Origin: Gammaproteobacteria bacterium
Lineage (GTDB): Bacteria > Pseudomonadota > Gammaproteobacteria > S012-40
DNA: 5,355 nucleotides
Assembly (NCBI GenBank): GCA_026982215.1
Contig: JALSHN010000062.1
Span: forward strand, 1-5,355
Direction of reading: 5' to 3'
Shown here: one piece after another, positions 1-5,355 of the stretch
Layout: each line of letters opens with the position of its first letter
Position numbering within the stretch: position 1 is the stretch's first letter
Position numbers and translations under genes: made by a program
The notes under the pieces: model-generated
The model's input: only the letters and a program-made list of their open reading frames with translations
Database searches by the model: none
What the model was told of the DNA's origin: nothing

Positions 1-1383
1 CCAGGGCTTGCGTTCGTCGATGTATTGGTTGGCGGCATCGGCCAGGGCCATGATCTCGCGCATGGCCTGGCCGAAGGCGCGGGCCTCGTAGAGTTCGGCG
101 ATCTTGGCCCCGGCTTGGACGAATCGATGGTAGAGCTCGGGGGCGTCCAGACGATCGCCAAGCCGGCCTTGGAAGTGCTTGTGGACGAAGCCGGCGCAGC
201 GGGAGGCGATGTTGACCACCTTGCCGACGAGATCCGAATTCACCCGCTGAACGAAGTCCTCGAAGTTGAGGTCCAGGTCCTCGATCCCCGGCCCCAGCTT
301 GGCGGCCAGGTAGTAGCGCAGGTATTCGGGGTCCAGGTGGTCGAGGTAGGTGCGGGCACGGATGAAGGTGCCGCGGGATTTGGACATCTTCTGGCCGTCG
401 ATGGTGAGAAAACCGTGGGCGAATATGCCGCTGGGCTTGCGAAAGCCCGCCCCCTCCAGCATGGCCGGCCAGAACAGGGCGTGGAAGTAGAGGATGTCCT
501 TGCCGATGAAATGGTAGACCTCGGCCGTGGAGTCCGGGCCCCAGAAGTCGTCGAAGGAAAGGCCGGTGCGTTCGCAGTAACGCTTGAAACTGGCCAGGTA
601 GCCGATGGGGGCGTCCAGCCAGACGTAGAAGTATTTGTCCTCGGTGCCGGGGATCTTGAAGCCGAAGTAGGGGGCGTCGCGGGAGATGTCCCAGTCCTTG
701 AGGCCGGCCTCGAACCACTCGGCCAGCTTGTGGGCCACCTCGGGCTGCAGATGACCGGCGGCGGGGTCGGTCCAGCGGCGCAGGCTGTCTTCGAAGTCGG
801 CCAGGCGGAAGAAAAAGTGTTCCGATTGCCGTTCCACCGGGGTGGCGCCGGAGACCGCCGAGACCGGATTTTTGAGTTCGGTGGGGCTGTAGGTGGCGCC
901 GCAGGCCTCGCAGGAGTCGCCGTACTGGTCGGGGGCGCCGCAGCGGGGGCATTCGCCCTTGATGAAGCGGTCGGGCAGGAACATGCCCTCCACCGGGTCG
1001 TAGGCCTGGGAGATGGTGCGGGTGACGATGTGGCCACCTGCTTTCAGACGGGTGTAGATGTATTCGGCCAGCTCGCGGTTTTCCTCGGAGTGGGTGGAGT
1101 GGTACTCGTCGAAGCCGATGAGGAAGTCGGCGAAGTCGGCCCGATGTTCCACGCCGATGCGTTCGATGAGCGCCTCGGGGGAGAGGCCCAGTTTCTGGGC
1201 ATGGAGCATGATGGGGGTGCCATGGGCGTCGTCGGCGCAGACGTAGAGGCATTGGTGGCCGCGCAGGCGCTGAAACCGTACCCAGATATCGGTCTGGATG
1301 TATTCCACCAAGTGGCCCAGATGGATGGGGCCGTTGGCATAGGGCAGGGCGCTGGTGACCAGGATCTTGCGGGAGGCGCTCAT
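1..1383 (-). CDS. metG: Methionyl-tRNA synthetase, N-terminal part (C-terminus beyond window)
   Basis: Cytoplasmic class I aminoacyl-tRNA synthetase: activates methionine with ATP and charges tRNA-Met, including the initiator. Reading the minus strand from the ATG at 1383 gives 461 uninterrupted codons to the left edge. Visible in order: the Rossmann catalytic core opening with TSALPYANGPIHLGH (HIGH-type motif at residues 21-24), CADDAHGTP at 49-57, a zinc knuckle with Cys145, Cys148, Cys158 and Cys161, the WDISRDAPYFGF segment at 231-242, KMSKS at 332-336, and the start of the helical anticodon-binding domain (DLDLNFEDFVQRVN). One four-cysteine knuckle and gap-free spacing indicate the E. 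coli-like MetG1 form, usually about 670-690 residues, so roughly a third is missing off the edge, including any C-terminal tRNA-binding dimerisation domain. The start is supported by GGAG nine bases upstream and by conservation from residue 7. A long open frame on the plus strand across this gene is a GC-rich shadow. Confidence 0.98.
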   Translation of the reverse strand, partial: MSASRKILVTSALPYANGPIHLGHLVEYIQTDIWVRFQRLRGHQCLYVCADDAHGTPIMLHAQKLGLSPEALIERIGVEHRADFADFLIGFDEYHSTHSEENRELAEYIYTRLKAGGHIVTRTISQAYDPVEGMFLPDRFIKGECPRCGAPDQYGDSCEACGATYSPTELKNPVSAVSGATPVERQSEHFFFRLADFEDSLRRWTDPAAGHLQPEVAHKLAEWFEAGLKDWDISRDAPYFGFKIPGTEDKYFYVWLDAPIGYLASFKRYCERTGLSFDDFWGPDSTAEVYHFIGKDILYFHALFWPAMLEGAGFRKPSGIFAHGFLTIDGQKMSKSRGTFIRARTYLDHLDPEYLRYYLAAKLGPGIEDLDLNFEDFVQRVNSDLVGKVVNIASRCAGFVHKHFQGRLGDRLDAPELYHRFVQAGAKIAELYEARAFGQAMREIMALADAANQYIDERKPW

Positions 1384-1392
1384 GGGGTCGTG

Positions 1393-1396
1393 CTCC
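1393..1396 (-). promoter_or_regulatory. Ribosome binding site of metG
   Basis: On the minus strand the sequence reads GGAG, nine bases before the ATG at 1383. It fixes the metG start. Confidence 0.7.
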
Positions 1397-1411
1397 GGGT
1401 AAAAAAGAAAA

Positions 1412-1420
1412 ATTATACCA
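1412..1420 (-). promoter_or_regulatory. metG promoter: consensus extended -10 element
   Basis: The minus strand reads TGGTATAAT, a perfect TATAAT with the TGn extension. No good -35 hexamer lies 16-18 bases upstream (that stretch is CCGCCC-like), which fits an extended -10 sigma-70 promoter. Transcription would start around 1400-1407, within or just after the pyrimidine tract TTTTTCTTTTTT. The leader before metG would be only about 17-24 bases, too short for a T-box or riboswitch. Confidence 0.65.
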
Positions 1421-1476
1421 ATTACGGTGAGGTGGGGCGGCGGGCGGGTGGAAGAACTTTAAGCGAAAAACGCCGC

Positions 1477-1496
1477 ACCTAACATAGGTCGGACCT
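1477..1496. repeat. Two overlapping perfect palindromes sharing one arm
   Basis: ACCTA-ACA-TAGGT occupies 1477-1489 and AGGTC-G-GACCT occupies 1486-1496, so AGGT (1486-1489) belongs to both. Each is a perfect inverted repeat with 5-base arms. The element lies about 60 bases upstream of the metG -10 and well upstream of the cassette. It could be an operator for a dimeric regulator or part of a dispersed repeat; the sequence does not decide. Confidence 0.4.
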
Positions 1497-1569
1497 TATT
1501 TGTATATCAGAAAATCATGGGGCCGGAGAGGGCTTTTTACCCATTGTTTCTCGGGGCATAGGTGGCTGA

Positions 1570-1598
1570 GGGGGGAAGGGGTGGGGCGCAGGGGTGGG
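1570..1598 (+). other. Potential G-quadruplex motif
   Basis: Five consecutive G tracts on the plus strand, of 6, 4, 4, 4 and 3 bases, are separated by loops AA, T, CGCA and T. This meets the usual G3+N1-7 rule with tracts of four. It ends 12 bases before the TATACT box at 1611, so it overlaps where the -35 region of such a promoter would be. Folding in the cell is inferred, not shown. Confidence 0.55.
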
Positions 1599-1610
1599 AT
1601 GAAATTTGTT

Positions 1611-1616
1611 TATACT
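1611..1616 (+). promoter_or_regulatory. Candidate -10 box for the glycan cassette
   Basis: TATACT lies in a short AT-rich island (GAAATTTGTTTATACTTTG) within an otherwise G-rich spacer and matches the sigma-70 -10 consensus at five of six bases. No -35 hexamer is present at 16-18 bases spacing, where the G-rich motif sits instead. If used, it would give a leader of about 350 bases before the ATG at 1975, containing the hairpin at 1757-1788. Weak evidence. Confidence 0.3.
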
Positions 1617-1756
1617 TTGGGCAGAGAATGCAAGATCCTGCGATTTACGTGAGTGAGGCGGGCAGGGTAGGGGTGGATTTTTTTTGAGGCATGAGGGGGA
1701 GAGCCGATGGGGGGCTTACAGAGGTTGCGTGGTTGGGTGGCTGCCGTGGGTTTGTG

Positions 1757-1788
1757 GGTGGGCGCGTCGCCAGGGCGATGCGCCCGCT
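1757..1788 (+). other. Strong GC hairpin in the presumed leader
   Basis: GGGCGC (1760-1765) pairs with GCGCCC (1780-1785), then one G-U pair (1766/1779), then TCGC (1767-1770) with GCGA (1775-1778), closing a four-base loop CAGG. That is an 11-pair stem; three weaker outer pairs extend it to 1757/1788. No T run follows, so it is not an intrinsic terminator. It may be a leader RNA structure or part of a small RNA. Confidence 0.5.
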
Positions 1789-1974
1789 GCCATTTCGGGT
1801 CGCTTCGATCTCGGTGTATGAGGGGTAAAGGGCCGATGGACTCAGCCGTCGCATGCTCCATTGCTTGTGCTCAAGGCATTCCTTCTTCGCTTCGGCCAGG
1901 AAACGAGAGGCTGCGGCAGGGGGATGAGGGTTGGCAGGGCCATCCGAATTGGGTGGGAGGAATGGGGTTGCATC

Positions 1975-3135
1975 ATGCGGGTTGAAGAGCGGGGGAGCCC
2001 CGGGCGTCTGTGGGGGCGTTTGTGGCGTGACGGCCGCGGGGATCTTCGTCCCCACGCGGAGGATACGGTCCATTTGCGGGCGGTGATGGCGTGGTTGGCT
2101 CGCGCTCAGGATCAGGCCTATCCCGCCGGTTCTTTCGGCTATCACGTGGTGAAGGGGTGGGATGGGGCGGCTGCGGAGACCACTGCGGGGCTCATCCCCA
2201 CTTTTTTGCGGTATGCCCACTGGAGTGGTGAGGCGGATTGGTTACGGCGTGCGCGTGCCATGGGGCACTGGGCACGGGGAGCACAACGGCCCGACGGGGC
2301 GGTTGTGGGGCGTGGGCGCCGTTCCCAGCCGGTGGTGTTGGCCACTGGGCAGATGGTGTTCGCTTGGTTGTCGCTATTTCGTTTCGACGGGGATGAGGAC
2401 GCTTTGCGGGCGGCACGACGGGCCGGTGATTGGCTGGTGGCGGTGCAGCATGCGGACGGGGCGTGGCGGCGGGATGATGCCCGCGGTGTGGCTCACACGC
2501 GTGATGCCCGGGTGGCGTGGTCGTTGTTGGTGTTGGCCGAGGCCACTGGTGGGCGGCATTATCGGGCGGCGGGGGAGAGTTTCCTGCGTTGGGCCTTGAC
2601 GGGTGTAGGGGCCGGCGGTTGGGTGGACCATATGGCCACGGTGCCGGGGGAGGCGCCTTCCACGAGCGCCATCGCCCATACCTTGGAAGGCTTTTGGGCC
2701 GCGGCGGTGTATTGTCCGGCGGAATTGGCCGAGGCGCTGCGTTCGGTGGTGTTTCAGGCGATGGAGGCGATGGGCCGTCGTTATTTGGGCGGCCGGAGTC
2801 ACCCGCAACTACCGGGACGCCTCGGGCCGGGTTGGCGTGCACGGGGCCGTTTCGATTGCCTTGGCGGTAATGCACACTTGGCCTGTTTGTGCCTTCGCTT
2901 GGATGAATGCCGGCCGCGGGGGCCTTATCGGTTGTGGGCTGCGCGGCTGTTGGAGTCGGTGGCGCGTCATCAGGATCTCCGTCCGGGGCATCCTGGTCTC
3001 AGTGGCGGGGTCGCCGGTTCCAGTCCCCTCTGGGGAGGATGTTCACCGGGGTGGTATCCTGCTTTGGCGGCTAAGTTTGCCGCCGATGCCTGGATGAGGC
3101 GTCTGGGGGTGGGGGAGACAGCGACGGTGGGTTGA
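1975..3135 (+). CDS. Alpha/alpha-toroid-like protein of exopolysaccharide loci (VpsJ-like), function unassigned
   Basis: A 386-residue protein with no clear signal peptide or membrane segment, so probably cytoplasmic. It is built of repeating helical hairpins, each with an A.r...W...Q..DGa-type pattern: QRPDGAV near 104-110, QHADGAW near 158-164, GAGGW near 212-216. This is typical of (alpha/alpha) barrels such as six-hairpin glycosidases and prenyltransferase/terpene-cyclase-like toroids. Other blocks that look conserved are AAETTAGLIPT (67-77), TGQMVFAW (124-131), HTRDARVAW (174-182), STSAIAHTLEG (229-239), CLGGNAH (295-301) and a glycine-rich GLSGGVAGSSPLWGG (341-355). From memory, proteins with these blocks occur in polysaccharide clusters and are sometimes named VpsJ; the reaction is unknown to me. 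A glycan epimerase, lyase or hydrolase role is only inferred. The frame is open back to a TTG at 1861, but ATG 1975 is preferred: GGGAGG lies 14 bases upstream, and the preceding 38 residues look non-coding. It is followed by the glycosyltransferase on the same strand. Confidence 0.85.
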   Translation: MRVEERGSPGRLWGRLWRDGRGDLRPHAEDTVHLRAVMAWLARAQDQAYPAGSFGYHVVKGWDGAAAETTAGLIPTFLRYAHWSGEADWLRRARAMGHWARGAQRPDGAVVGRGRRSQPVVLATGQMVFAWLSLFRFDGDEDALRAARRAGDWLVAVQHADGAWRRDDARGVAHTRDARVAWSLLVLAEATGGRHYRAAGESFLRWALTGVGAGGWVDHMATVPGEAPSTSAIAHTLEGFWAAAVYCPAELAEALRSVVFQAMEAMGRRYLGGRSHPQLPGRLGPGWRARGRFDCLGGNAHLACLCLRLDECRPRGPYRLWAARLLESVARHQDLRPGHPGLSGGVAGSSPLWGGCSPGWYPALAAKFAADAWMRRLGVGETATVG

Positions 3136-3213
3136 CGTGATGCCGGAGGCCGCTAGTCTTTTCTTTTCGTCCCCAGGATGGGAGCGGTGCCTGCTGTCGC
3201 CCGTCGTAACGGC

Positions 3214-3217
3214 GGAG
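3214..3217 (+). promoter_or_regulatory. Ribosome binding site deciding the glycosyltransferase start
   Basis: GGAG with five bases before GTG 3223. The in-frame ATG 45 bases upstream lacks a spaced purine-rich site, having only AGG directly adjacent, so this site favours the GTG start. Confidence 0.45.
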
Positions 3218-3222
3218 ATTCC

Positions 3223-4344
3223 GTGCGCGGGGAAAAATGGCTAGTGGCTGAGTTGCATGTCGGGGTGGACTACCGTCCGGTGGTTCTGGCACCAGATTCC
3301 CCTGTCGGCCGCCAGACGCGGGCGCTCATTTCGGCCTTGAGCCTGATGACGGGGGTGCGGCTGACCTTTTACTCCGACGGGCCGGCCCGTTTTCTTCGTG
3401 ACCACATGTTGCGCCAACCGGGTTGGGGTACCAGCCTGGAAGGGGTACGGCGCCCTTGGCGATGTCTGTGGTATGAGCATCACTGGCTGCCTCGCGCCTT
3501 GGCCTCGGATGGGGTGGCGTTGTTCGTCTCCACCGCCAATTGCGGCCTGCCCGGCCCTTTGCACCACTCCATGCACCGGGTGGCTTGGGTGCACGACCTC
3601 TTTCCGCTGACCTTGCCGAAGCAATATCCCCGTGTGAGTGCCCGACTCCTCTATGGGGGCTATTACCGCCATGCCTACAGGCGTATGGCCGCCTGGGCCG
3701 ATGAGGTGATCACCCCCTCGCATTACACCGCCTCGGAGTGTGTCCGTCGTTATTCACGTCTCCAGGGGCGGGTGCGGGTGATCCCCTACTTGGTGCGTCT
3801 CAGCCGCCGGCGACCGCGTCGATCGTTGGATGTCCCCGAACGCTTTTGGCTGGTGGTCTCTTCGTCTGAGCCCCGAAAAAACCTGTCTTTTTTTGTCGAG
3901 AGTTGGTTGGGGGCGGGGGAGGGTATGCCACCGTTAGTGGTGGTGGGCGGGCGGTTGTCGCCTTCGTTGCGGGAGGCCGCTGGCCAGCGGCTGTCGCTGT
4001 TCGAGGGGTTGGATGATGCCCAGATGGCCGATCTCTACCGCCGTGCCGAACGCTTGTGGGAGCCGTCGCTGGCGGAAGGGTTCGCTGTGCCAGTGGTGGA
4101 GGCGTTGGCAGCGGGTACGCCGGTGGCGGTGGCGGAAGGTTCGGCCTTGGATGAAGTGGCGCCTTCTTCTGCCCCTCGCTTTTCGCCGCGGGATCGCGAA
4201 GGCATCGTCGCCCTCATGCAGCGTTTGGAGGGGAAGCCGCGGTTGGAGACGGAGGAGCCCGAACGTTTACGCCGTTGGGCTGCCCGTTATGACGAGGCGG
4301 CTTATCTGCAGGCGGTGAGCGAGTGGTTGGACCGCTACCGATGA
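3223..4344 (+). CDS. GT4-family glycosyltransferase (GT-B fold)
   Basis: Retaining glycosyltransferase expected to transfer a sugar from a nucleotide-sugar to a glycan or lipid-linked acceptor at the inner face of the membrane; donor and acceptor are not predictable. The 373 residues have no membrane segment. The N-terminal acceptor-side domain opens with VGVDYRP (13-19), contains VHDLFPL (123-129) and ends around ADEVITPSHYTASE (159-172). The C-terminal donor-binding domain has EPRKN (216-220), with the Arg/Lys pair that contacts the nucleotide diphosphate, and the E-x7-E motif EGFAVPVVE (Glu285, Glu293), followed by AAGTPVAVAEGSALDEV. Ala replaces the usual Gly of EGFG. Length is normal for GT4 enzymes. 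The start is uncertain. GTG 3223 has GGAG five bases upstream; ATG 3178 gives 15 more residues but has no properly spaced ribosome binding site; GTG 3244 would also keep the whole conserved region. It follows the toroid gene by 87 bases and is probably co-transcribed. Confidence 0.92.
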   Translation: MRGEKWLVAELHVGVDYRPVVLAPDSPVGRQTRALISALSLMTGVRLTFYSDGPARFLRDHMLRQPGWGTSLEGVRRPWRCLWYEHHWLPRALASDGVALFVSTANCGLPGPLHHSMHRVAWVHDLFPLTLPKQYPRVSARLLYGGYYRHAYRRMAAWADEVITPSHYTASECVRRYSRLQGRVRVIPYLVRLSRRRPRRSLDVPERFWLVVSSSEPRKNLSFFVESWLGAGEGMPPLVVVGGRLSPSLREAAGQRLSLFEGLDDAQMADLYRRAERLWEPSLAEGFAVPVVEALAAGTPVAVAEGSALDEVAPSSAPRFSPRDREGIVALMQRLEGKPRLETEEPERLRRWAARYDEAAYLQAVSEWLDRYR

Positions 4345-4358
4345 CTGCGGTGGTTTTA
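4334..4358 (+). terminator. Possible weak intrinsic terminator of the glycan cassette
   Basis: GCTACCG (4334-4340) pairs with CGGTGGT (4348-4354), including two G-U pairs, around a seven-base loop, and is followed by TTTAT. The stem overlaps the glycosyltransferase stop codon. The position between convergent genes suits a terminator, but both stem and T run are short, so termination may be weak or depend on Rho. Confidence 0.3.
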
Positions 4359-4391
4359 TCGCTTGGCCTCTCGCTCCCCGACGCTGGAGAT

Positions 4392-5355
4392 TCAGACCCG
4401 CGGACGGGCCAGTTCGGGGATCTCGCCTCGCCAGCCGAGGGCGGCCTGGATGGCCCGTCGCTTGGCCAGGGGGTGGCGGTCGAACTGGGCGAGGCCGAGG
4501 TTGCGCAGCAGGCGCAGGGGCAGGTGGGCGGGGGTGAACAGGCGGTGGAAGGCGTCCATGGACAGCGCCATGCCCCAGTTGTCGCCCTTGCGGGCGCGCT
4601 CGTAGCGGCGCAGCAGGGGATGGGCGCCCAGGTCGCGACCGCGGCGGTGGGCCTCGGTGAGGGTCTGGGCCAGGGCGGCGGCATCCAGCAGGCCGAGGTT
4701 GACGCCTTGGCCGGCCAGGGGGTGGATGGTGTGGGCGGCGTCGCCCACCAGGGCCAGGCGGGGGGCGGTGTAGCGGCGGGCATGGTGGAGGCGCAGTGGG
4801 AAAGCAGCCCGCGGGCCGTTCCATTCCACCGCGCCCAGGCGGTGGCCGAAGGCGCGGGCGAGGGCGTCGCGGAAGGCCCAGTCGGGTAGCTGCAGATGAC
4901 GCCGGGCCCGGTCTTCGGGGAGGCTCCAGACGATGGAACAGCTGCCGTCACTCAGGGGGAGGAAGGCCAGGGGGCCGCCGGGCAGGAAGCGTTGCCAGGC
5001 GGTCTCCTGGTGGGGGAGGGCGGTGCGGACCACGCTCACCAGCCCCATTTGGCGGTAGGACCAGCCGCGGCTTTCGATACCGGCCTGGTGGCGCAGCCAG
5101 GAGCGGGCGCCGTCGGCGCCCACCACCAGCCGGGCGCGGAGTTCGCGGCCGTCGTCCAGGTGCAGGTGGACGGCCTCGTCCTCCCAGCGGATCCGGCAGG
5201 GGCGGACCGGGCTGAGCCATTGGACTTCAGGGAGGCGCCGGGCCCGTTGATAGAGTGCCCATTGGATTACCCGATTCTCGATGATGTGTCCCAGGTGGGG
5301 TTGGCCCACCTCGGCGGCGTCGAAGTGGACCTCGCCACCCCATTCCCACACCCGC
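4392..5355 (-). CDS. UbiH/UbiI/UbiF-family FAD-dependent ubiquinone biosynthesis hydroxylase, C-terminal part
   Basis: Flavoprotein monooxygenase of the UbiH/UbiF/VisC(UbiI)/COQ6 family, which hydroxylates the aromatic ring of ubiquinone precursors using O2 and NAD(P)H, usually within a Ubi complex. The frame is open through the right edge, so the N-terminal GxGxxG FAD-binding segment (about 80-100 residues of a ~400-residue protein) lies outside. The GTG at 5351 is only the first start-like codon in view, not the true start. Counting from it: FDAAEVGQPHLGHIIENRVIQ-type block at 10-30, typical of the family; GADGARSWLR (78-87), the DG motif; FLPGGPLAFLPLSDG (122-136); and GDAAHTIHPLAGQGVNLG (203-220), the GD motif binding the FAD ribityl chain. 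The tail, with LRNLGLAQFD and ALGWRGEIPEL, most resembles the UbiI/VisC branch as I recall it, but the ring position hydroxylated cannot be decided here. It converges on the glycosyltransferase, with 47 bases between the stop codons. Confidence 0.95.
   Translation of the reverse strand, partial: RVWEWGGEVHFDAAEVGQPHLGHIIENRVIQWALYQRARRLPEVQWLSPVRPCRIRWEDEAVHLHLDDGRELRARLVVGADGARSWLRHQAGIESRGWSYRQMGLVSVVRTALPHQETAWQRFLPGGPLAFLPLSDGSCSIVWSLPEDRARRHLQLPDWAFRDALARAFGHRLGAVEWNGPRAAFPLRLHHARRYTAPRLALVGDAAHTIHPLAGQGVNLGLLDAAALAQTLTEAHRRGRDLGAHPLLRRYERARKGDNWGMALSMDAFHRLFTPAHLPLRLLRNLGLAQFDRHPLAKRRAIQAALGWRGEIPELARPRV

Larger units (their letters stand above)
1384..1974. other. Structured, G-rich divergent intergenic region
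   Basis: This 591-base spacer separates metG (leftward) from the glycan cassette (rightward). It contains the metG promoter, two overlapping palindromes (1477-1496), a G-quadruplex motif (1570-1598), a weak -10-like box (1611-1616), an eight-T run (1678-1685) and a GC hairpin (1757-1788). The plus strand from about 1560 to 1740 is markedly richer in G than C. Open frames cross the region on both strands, but none gives a recognisable protein. One has a strong ribosome binding site: ATG 1707 to TGA 1985, 92 codons. I do not call it a gene because its product has no recognisable motif. No tRNA, rRNA or insertion-sequence end was seen. Confidence 0.7.

Noticed and set aside
25..1482. 485-codon open frame on the plus strand
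   Set aside because: It lies antisense to metG, which matches a known family over its whole visible length. The translation is a low-complexity Gly/Val/Ala shadow, typical of GC-rich genes.
1678..1685. Eight-T run as an intrinsic terminator
   Set aside because: No stable hairpin lies immediately upstream; that sequence is G tracts without complementary C tracts.
1954..1972. TGG...TTGCA resembling a sigma-54 promoter just before the toroid gene
   Set aside because: The GG-to-GC distance is about three bases too long, and the site overlaps the ribosome binding site region, leaving no leader.
1645..2220. 191-codon minus-strand frame across the spacer and toroid gene
   Set aside because: Pro/Ala/Arg-rich composition without motifs, and overlap with the better-supported plus-strand gene, mark it as a shadow.
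4323..4889. Plus-strand frame with an ATGA overlap at the glycosyltransferase stop (ATG 4341)
   Set aside because: The overlap resembles coupling, but nearly the entire frame is antisense to the conserved ubiquinone hydroxylase and reads as Gly/Val/Gln-rich shadow sequence.
5051..5061. GGCGGTAGGAC resembling the RfaH ops element
   Set aside because: It matches only the core, lies inside the hydroxylase coding region on the non-coding strand, and is far downstream of the glycan cassette.

Overview
The window looks like chromosomal DNA of a high-GC gammaproteobacterium. The methionyl-tRNA synthetase is the long, single-zinc MetG1 type and aligns almost without gaps to my recollection of the E. 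coli protein. A UbiH/UbiI/UbiF-family hydroxylase points to aerobic ubiquinone synthesis. The genus cannot be fixed from the sequence.

Layout: (1) bases 1-1383, minus strand: N-terminal 461 codons of metG, running off the left edge, with a consensus extended -10 promoter just upstream. (2) 1384-1974: a 591-base spacer between divergent genes, strongly G-biased on the plus strand. It holds a five-tract G-quadruplex motif, two overlapping short palindromes, a strong GC hairpin, a weak candidate -10 box and one doubtful small ORF. (3) 1975-4344, plus strand: a two-gene glycan cassette. The first gene encodes an all-helical (alpha/alpha toroid-like) protein of the kind found in exopolysaccharide loci, with no assigned reaction. 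The second encodes a GT4 (GT-B fold) glycosyltransferase. (4) 4392-5355, minus strand: the C-terminal ~320 residues of a FAD-dependent ubiquinone-biosynthesis hydroxylase, running off the right edge and convergent with the cassette.

Inferred working picture: the two plus-strand genes are co-transcribed from the G-rich spacer. They form a compact polysaccharide-related unit lodged between unrelated housekeeping genes that are both on the opposite strand. The glycosyltransferase would transfer a sugar from a nucleotide donor. The helical partner may bind or modify the glycan product. No transporter, polymerase or other glycan gene is visible, so the rest of the pathway must lie elsewhere. I saw no mobile element, CRISPR array, tRNA or rRNA. 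Nothing here proves a wholly new system; the least explained parts are the toroid protein and the structured spacer in front of it.
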